Below, in pieces: positions 51,528-51,602 of a stretch of DNA of 51,602 nucleotides (the stretch's first letter is position 1; every line of letters begins with the position of its first letter). The notes beneath the pieces are model-generated. The model was not told where the DNA came from, made no database searches, and worked only from the letters and a program-made list of their open reading frames with translations. The translations under genes were made by a program, and so were the position numbers. The DNA is taken from NCBI GenBank assembly GCA_032027005.1, contig JAVSMW010000014.1, positions 21,781 to 73,382 of the forward strand, read 5' to 3'. The stretch is from JAVSMW01 sp032027005 (GTDB lineage Bacteria > Bacillota > Thermincolia > Thermincolales > UBA2595).

Positions 51528-51602
51528 GTGGAGACTGTAACACCCTTCAAAGAGGTCATAGAAGAAATCAAACAGAACGGTGCCGATGCCGTCAAATTCT
51601 GT
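51528..51602 (+). CDS. start of a BamD/HdrD-like iron-sulfur protein (cut by window end)
   Basis: A GTG at 51528 preceded by GAAGGGGAG opens a frame of 25 codons to the window end, reading METVTPFKEVIEEIKQNG and then ADAVKFC. The final Cys after AVKF is what would begin a CxxC cluster motif, as in heterodisulfide-reductase-like BamD subunits that follow BamBC in known clusters. Only the N-terminus is visible, so the assignment rests mostly on position. Confidence 0.5.
   Translation, partial: METVTPFKEVIEEIKQNGADAVKFC

Overview
The window looks like a chromosome segment (probably a draft or metagenome scaffold) of an anaerobic Gram-positive bacterium of the Pelotomaculum/Desulfotomaculum type. 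It carries strong AGGAGG-like ribosome sites, frequent TTG/GTG starts, a complete methylmalonyl-CoA pathway laid out as in syntrophic propionate oxidisers, several sigma-54 activators with matching -24/-12 promoters, and tungsten-enzyme (BamB-type) genes of anaerobic aromatic degradation. The taxon is an inference from gene content; there is no rRNA or tRNA gene here.

Layout. 1-3778: tail of an acyl-CoA dehydrogenase, a 37-codon remnant of a BamB-like gene, a full BamB-like aldehyde oxidoreductase-family gene and a PAS/sigma-54 activator. 3975-4838: a lone Rpn-type nuclease/transposase gene. 5114-14296: sigma-54 promoter and operon sucCD, methylmalonyl-CoA mutase (two subunits), epimerase, carboxyltransferase, biotin carboxylase, biotin carrier and MeaB, followed by an activator with an N-terminal Rossmann domain (14384-16084). 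16087-24758: a PrpR-type activator divergent from a sigma-54 promoter and an operon with an M29/NicX-like protein, an amidohydrolase, a metallo-beta-lactamase-fold hydrolase and a sugar-type ABC transporter. 24861-24999: both ends of a second copy of the Rossmann activator, joined across a single N. 25154-31006: sigma-54 promoter, two-subunit fumarase, SdhC/A/B and malic enzyme. 31104-31627: a broken RyR-domain gene. 31733-33547: a GAF/PucR-type regulator.

33712-48587 is an accessory ketone/aromatic region: a beta-keto acid cleavage enzyme, a frameshifted acetoacetyl-CoA-synthetase-type ligase, a four-gene acetophenone-carboxylase-type carboxylase, an MFS transporter, a UroD-family protein, an acyl-CoA ligase, and a truncated thiolase run into a CaiB remnant. 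Two copies of a double-hairpin repeat in opposite orientation bracket the carboxylase cluster. From 48784 a sigma-54 promoter precedes BamB-, BamC- and (cut by the window end) BamD-like genes.

How it fits together. Propionyl-CoA can be carboxylated to methylmalonyl-CoA, isomerised to succinyl-CoA, converted to succinate with ATP formation, then to fumarate, malate and pyruvate by genes in two sigma-54-controlled blocks. The accessory region could carboxylate a methyl ketone to a beta-keto acid and cleave it with acetyl-CoA. With acetophenone this gives benzoyl-CoA, the substrate of the adjacent Bam reductase; with butanone it gives propionyl-CoA, the substrate of the methylmalonyl-CoA pathway. 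The substrate cannot be settled from sequence.

Sequence quality. Two single-N junctions (14355, 24960) abut the same 99-bp sequence, which points to unresolved repeat joins. Two genes carry apparent one-base deletions. Statements about gene order across the N positions and about pseudogenes should be read with that in mind.
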